Assembly: GCA_964345295.1 (NCBI GenBank)
Contig: CAYFQG010000015.1
Coordinates: 1 to 32,262, forward strand
Direction: 5' to 3'
Length of the DNA: 32,262 nucleotides
From: JASBZA01 sp964345295
Lineage (GTDB): Bacteria; Bacillota; Clostridia; Saccharofermentanales; Fastidiosipilaceae
Positions within the stretch are counted from its first letter, which is position 1. Every line of letters starts with the position of its first letter. The translations under genes and the position numbers were made by a program. Positions 32,193-32,262 of the stretch are shown here, one piece after another. The notes under the pieces are model-generated. The model saw only the letters and a program-made list of their open reading frames with translations, was not told the origin of the DNA and made no database searches.

Positions 32193-32262
32193 TTAAAAGC
32201 GACCGTCCCTTTGTGCCTTTCTAATGTTTCATAGGAGAATCGTTCCCGCTGGTAAAAATAAT
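32193..32262. other. Window end, no feature recognised
   Basis: These 70 bases after pfkA contain no clear terminator hairpin. An AGGAGAA at 32232-32238 might be a ribosome binding site for a gene starting beyond the window, but no start codon can be supported. Confidence 0.3.

Noticed and set aside
1..32262. Mobile element, prophage, CRISPR or defence island
   Set aside because: No transposase, integrase, repeat-spacer array or known defence gene was seen; the lysine-tailed protein resembles a domain also found on mobile elements but has no such neighbours.

Overview
The window looks like a stretch of chromosome from a low-to-mid GC Bacillota, probably Clostridia-like. The basis is the gene order hrcA-grpE-dnaK-dnaJ-prmA behind a perfect CIRCE operator, a Gram-positive-length LeuRS, the Firmicute ribonuclease YhaM, a YugP-type zinc peptidase, a DUF5685 gene beside a short J-domain gene, strong AGGAGG ribosome binding sites, and several GTG/TTG starts. 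There is no rRNA, tRNA, insertion sequence, prophage or CRISPR array, and no gene-free gap longer than about 210 bases. Genus cannot be read from this sequence.

Layout. 1-1058: the end of an ECF transporter T subunit, broken by a frameshift, then a folate-type S component. 1106-4153: leuS, then a small protein with a lysine-rich histone-like tail under its own promoter and terminator. 4222-7364: a HAD phosphatase, YhaM, a YugP-type membrane zinc peptidase and ThpR, ending in a terminator built from the last codons of two convergent genes. 7354-8580 (minus): a THUMP-domain RNA methyltransferase. 8691-14313: ispH-ispG (last two steps of the MEP isoprenoid pathway) followed by a heterodimeric ABC exporter with one degenerate ATP site, then a strong terminator. 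14331-17522 (minus): gltX-glnS. 17628-19535: DUF5685, a J-domain protein with a cysteine-rich tail, and a polytopic membrane protein, overlapping or closely packed.

19580-22231 holds two divergent envelope proteins: a membrane-anchored relative of D,D-carboxypeptidases (S11) and a lipoprotein relative of M28 aminopeptidases. Both have lost most recognisable catalytic residues, and a 12-bp palindrome lies in the shared intergenic region. 22269-24988: an NfeD/stomatin pair and hemW. 25046-30951: the heat-shock operon. 31080-32192: a phosphofructokinase with an unusual nucleotide-site signature, behind a strong promoter and a long leader hairpin.

Most genes are housekeeping: tRNA charging, RNA processing and modification, isoprenoid precursors, protein folding, glycolysis. 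The accessory points most worth attention are the paired pseudo-peptidases, the squalene-synthase-like aspartate motifs in DUF5685 with its J-protein and membrane neighbours, the lysine-tailed small protein, and the inverted repeats in front of the small-protein and pfkA genes. No complete new defence or mobile system is visible. All assignments come from reading the sequence; no database search was run.
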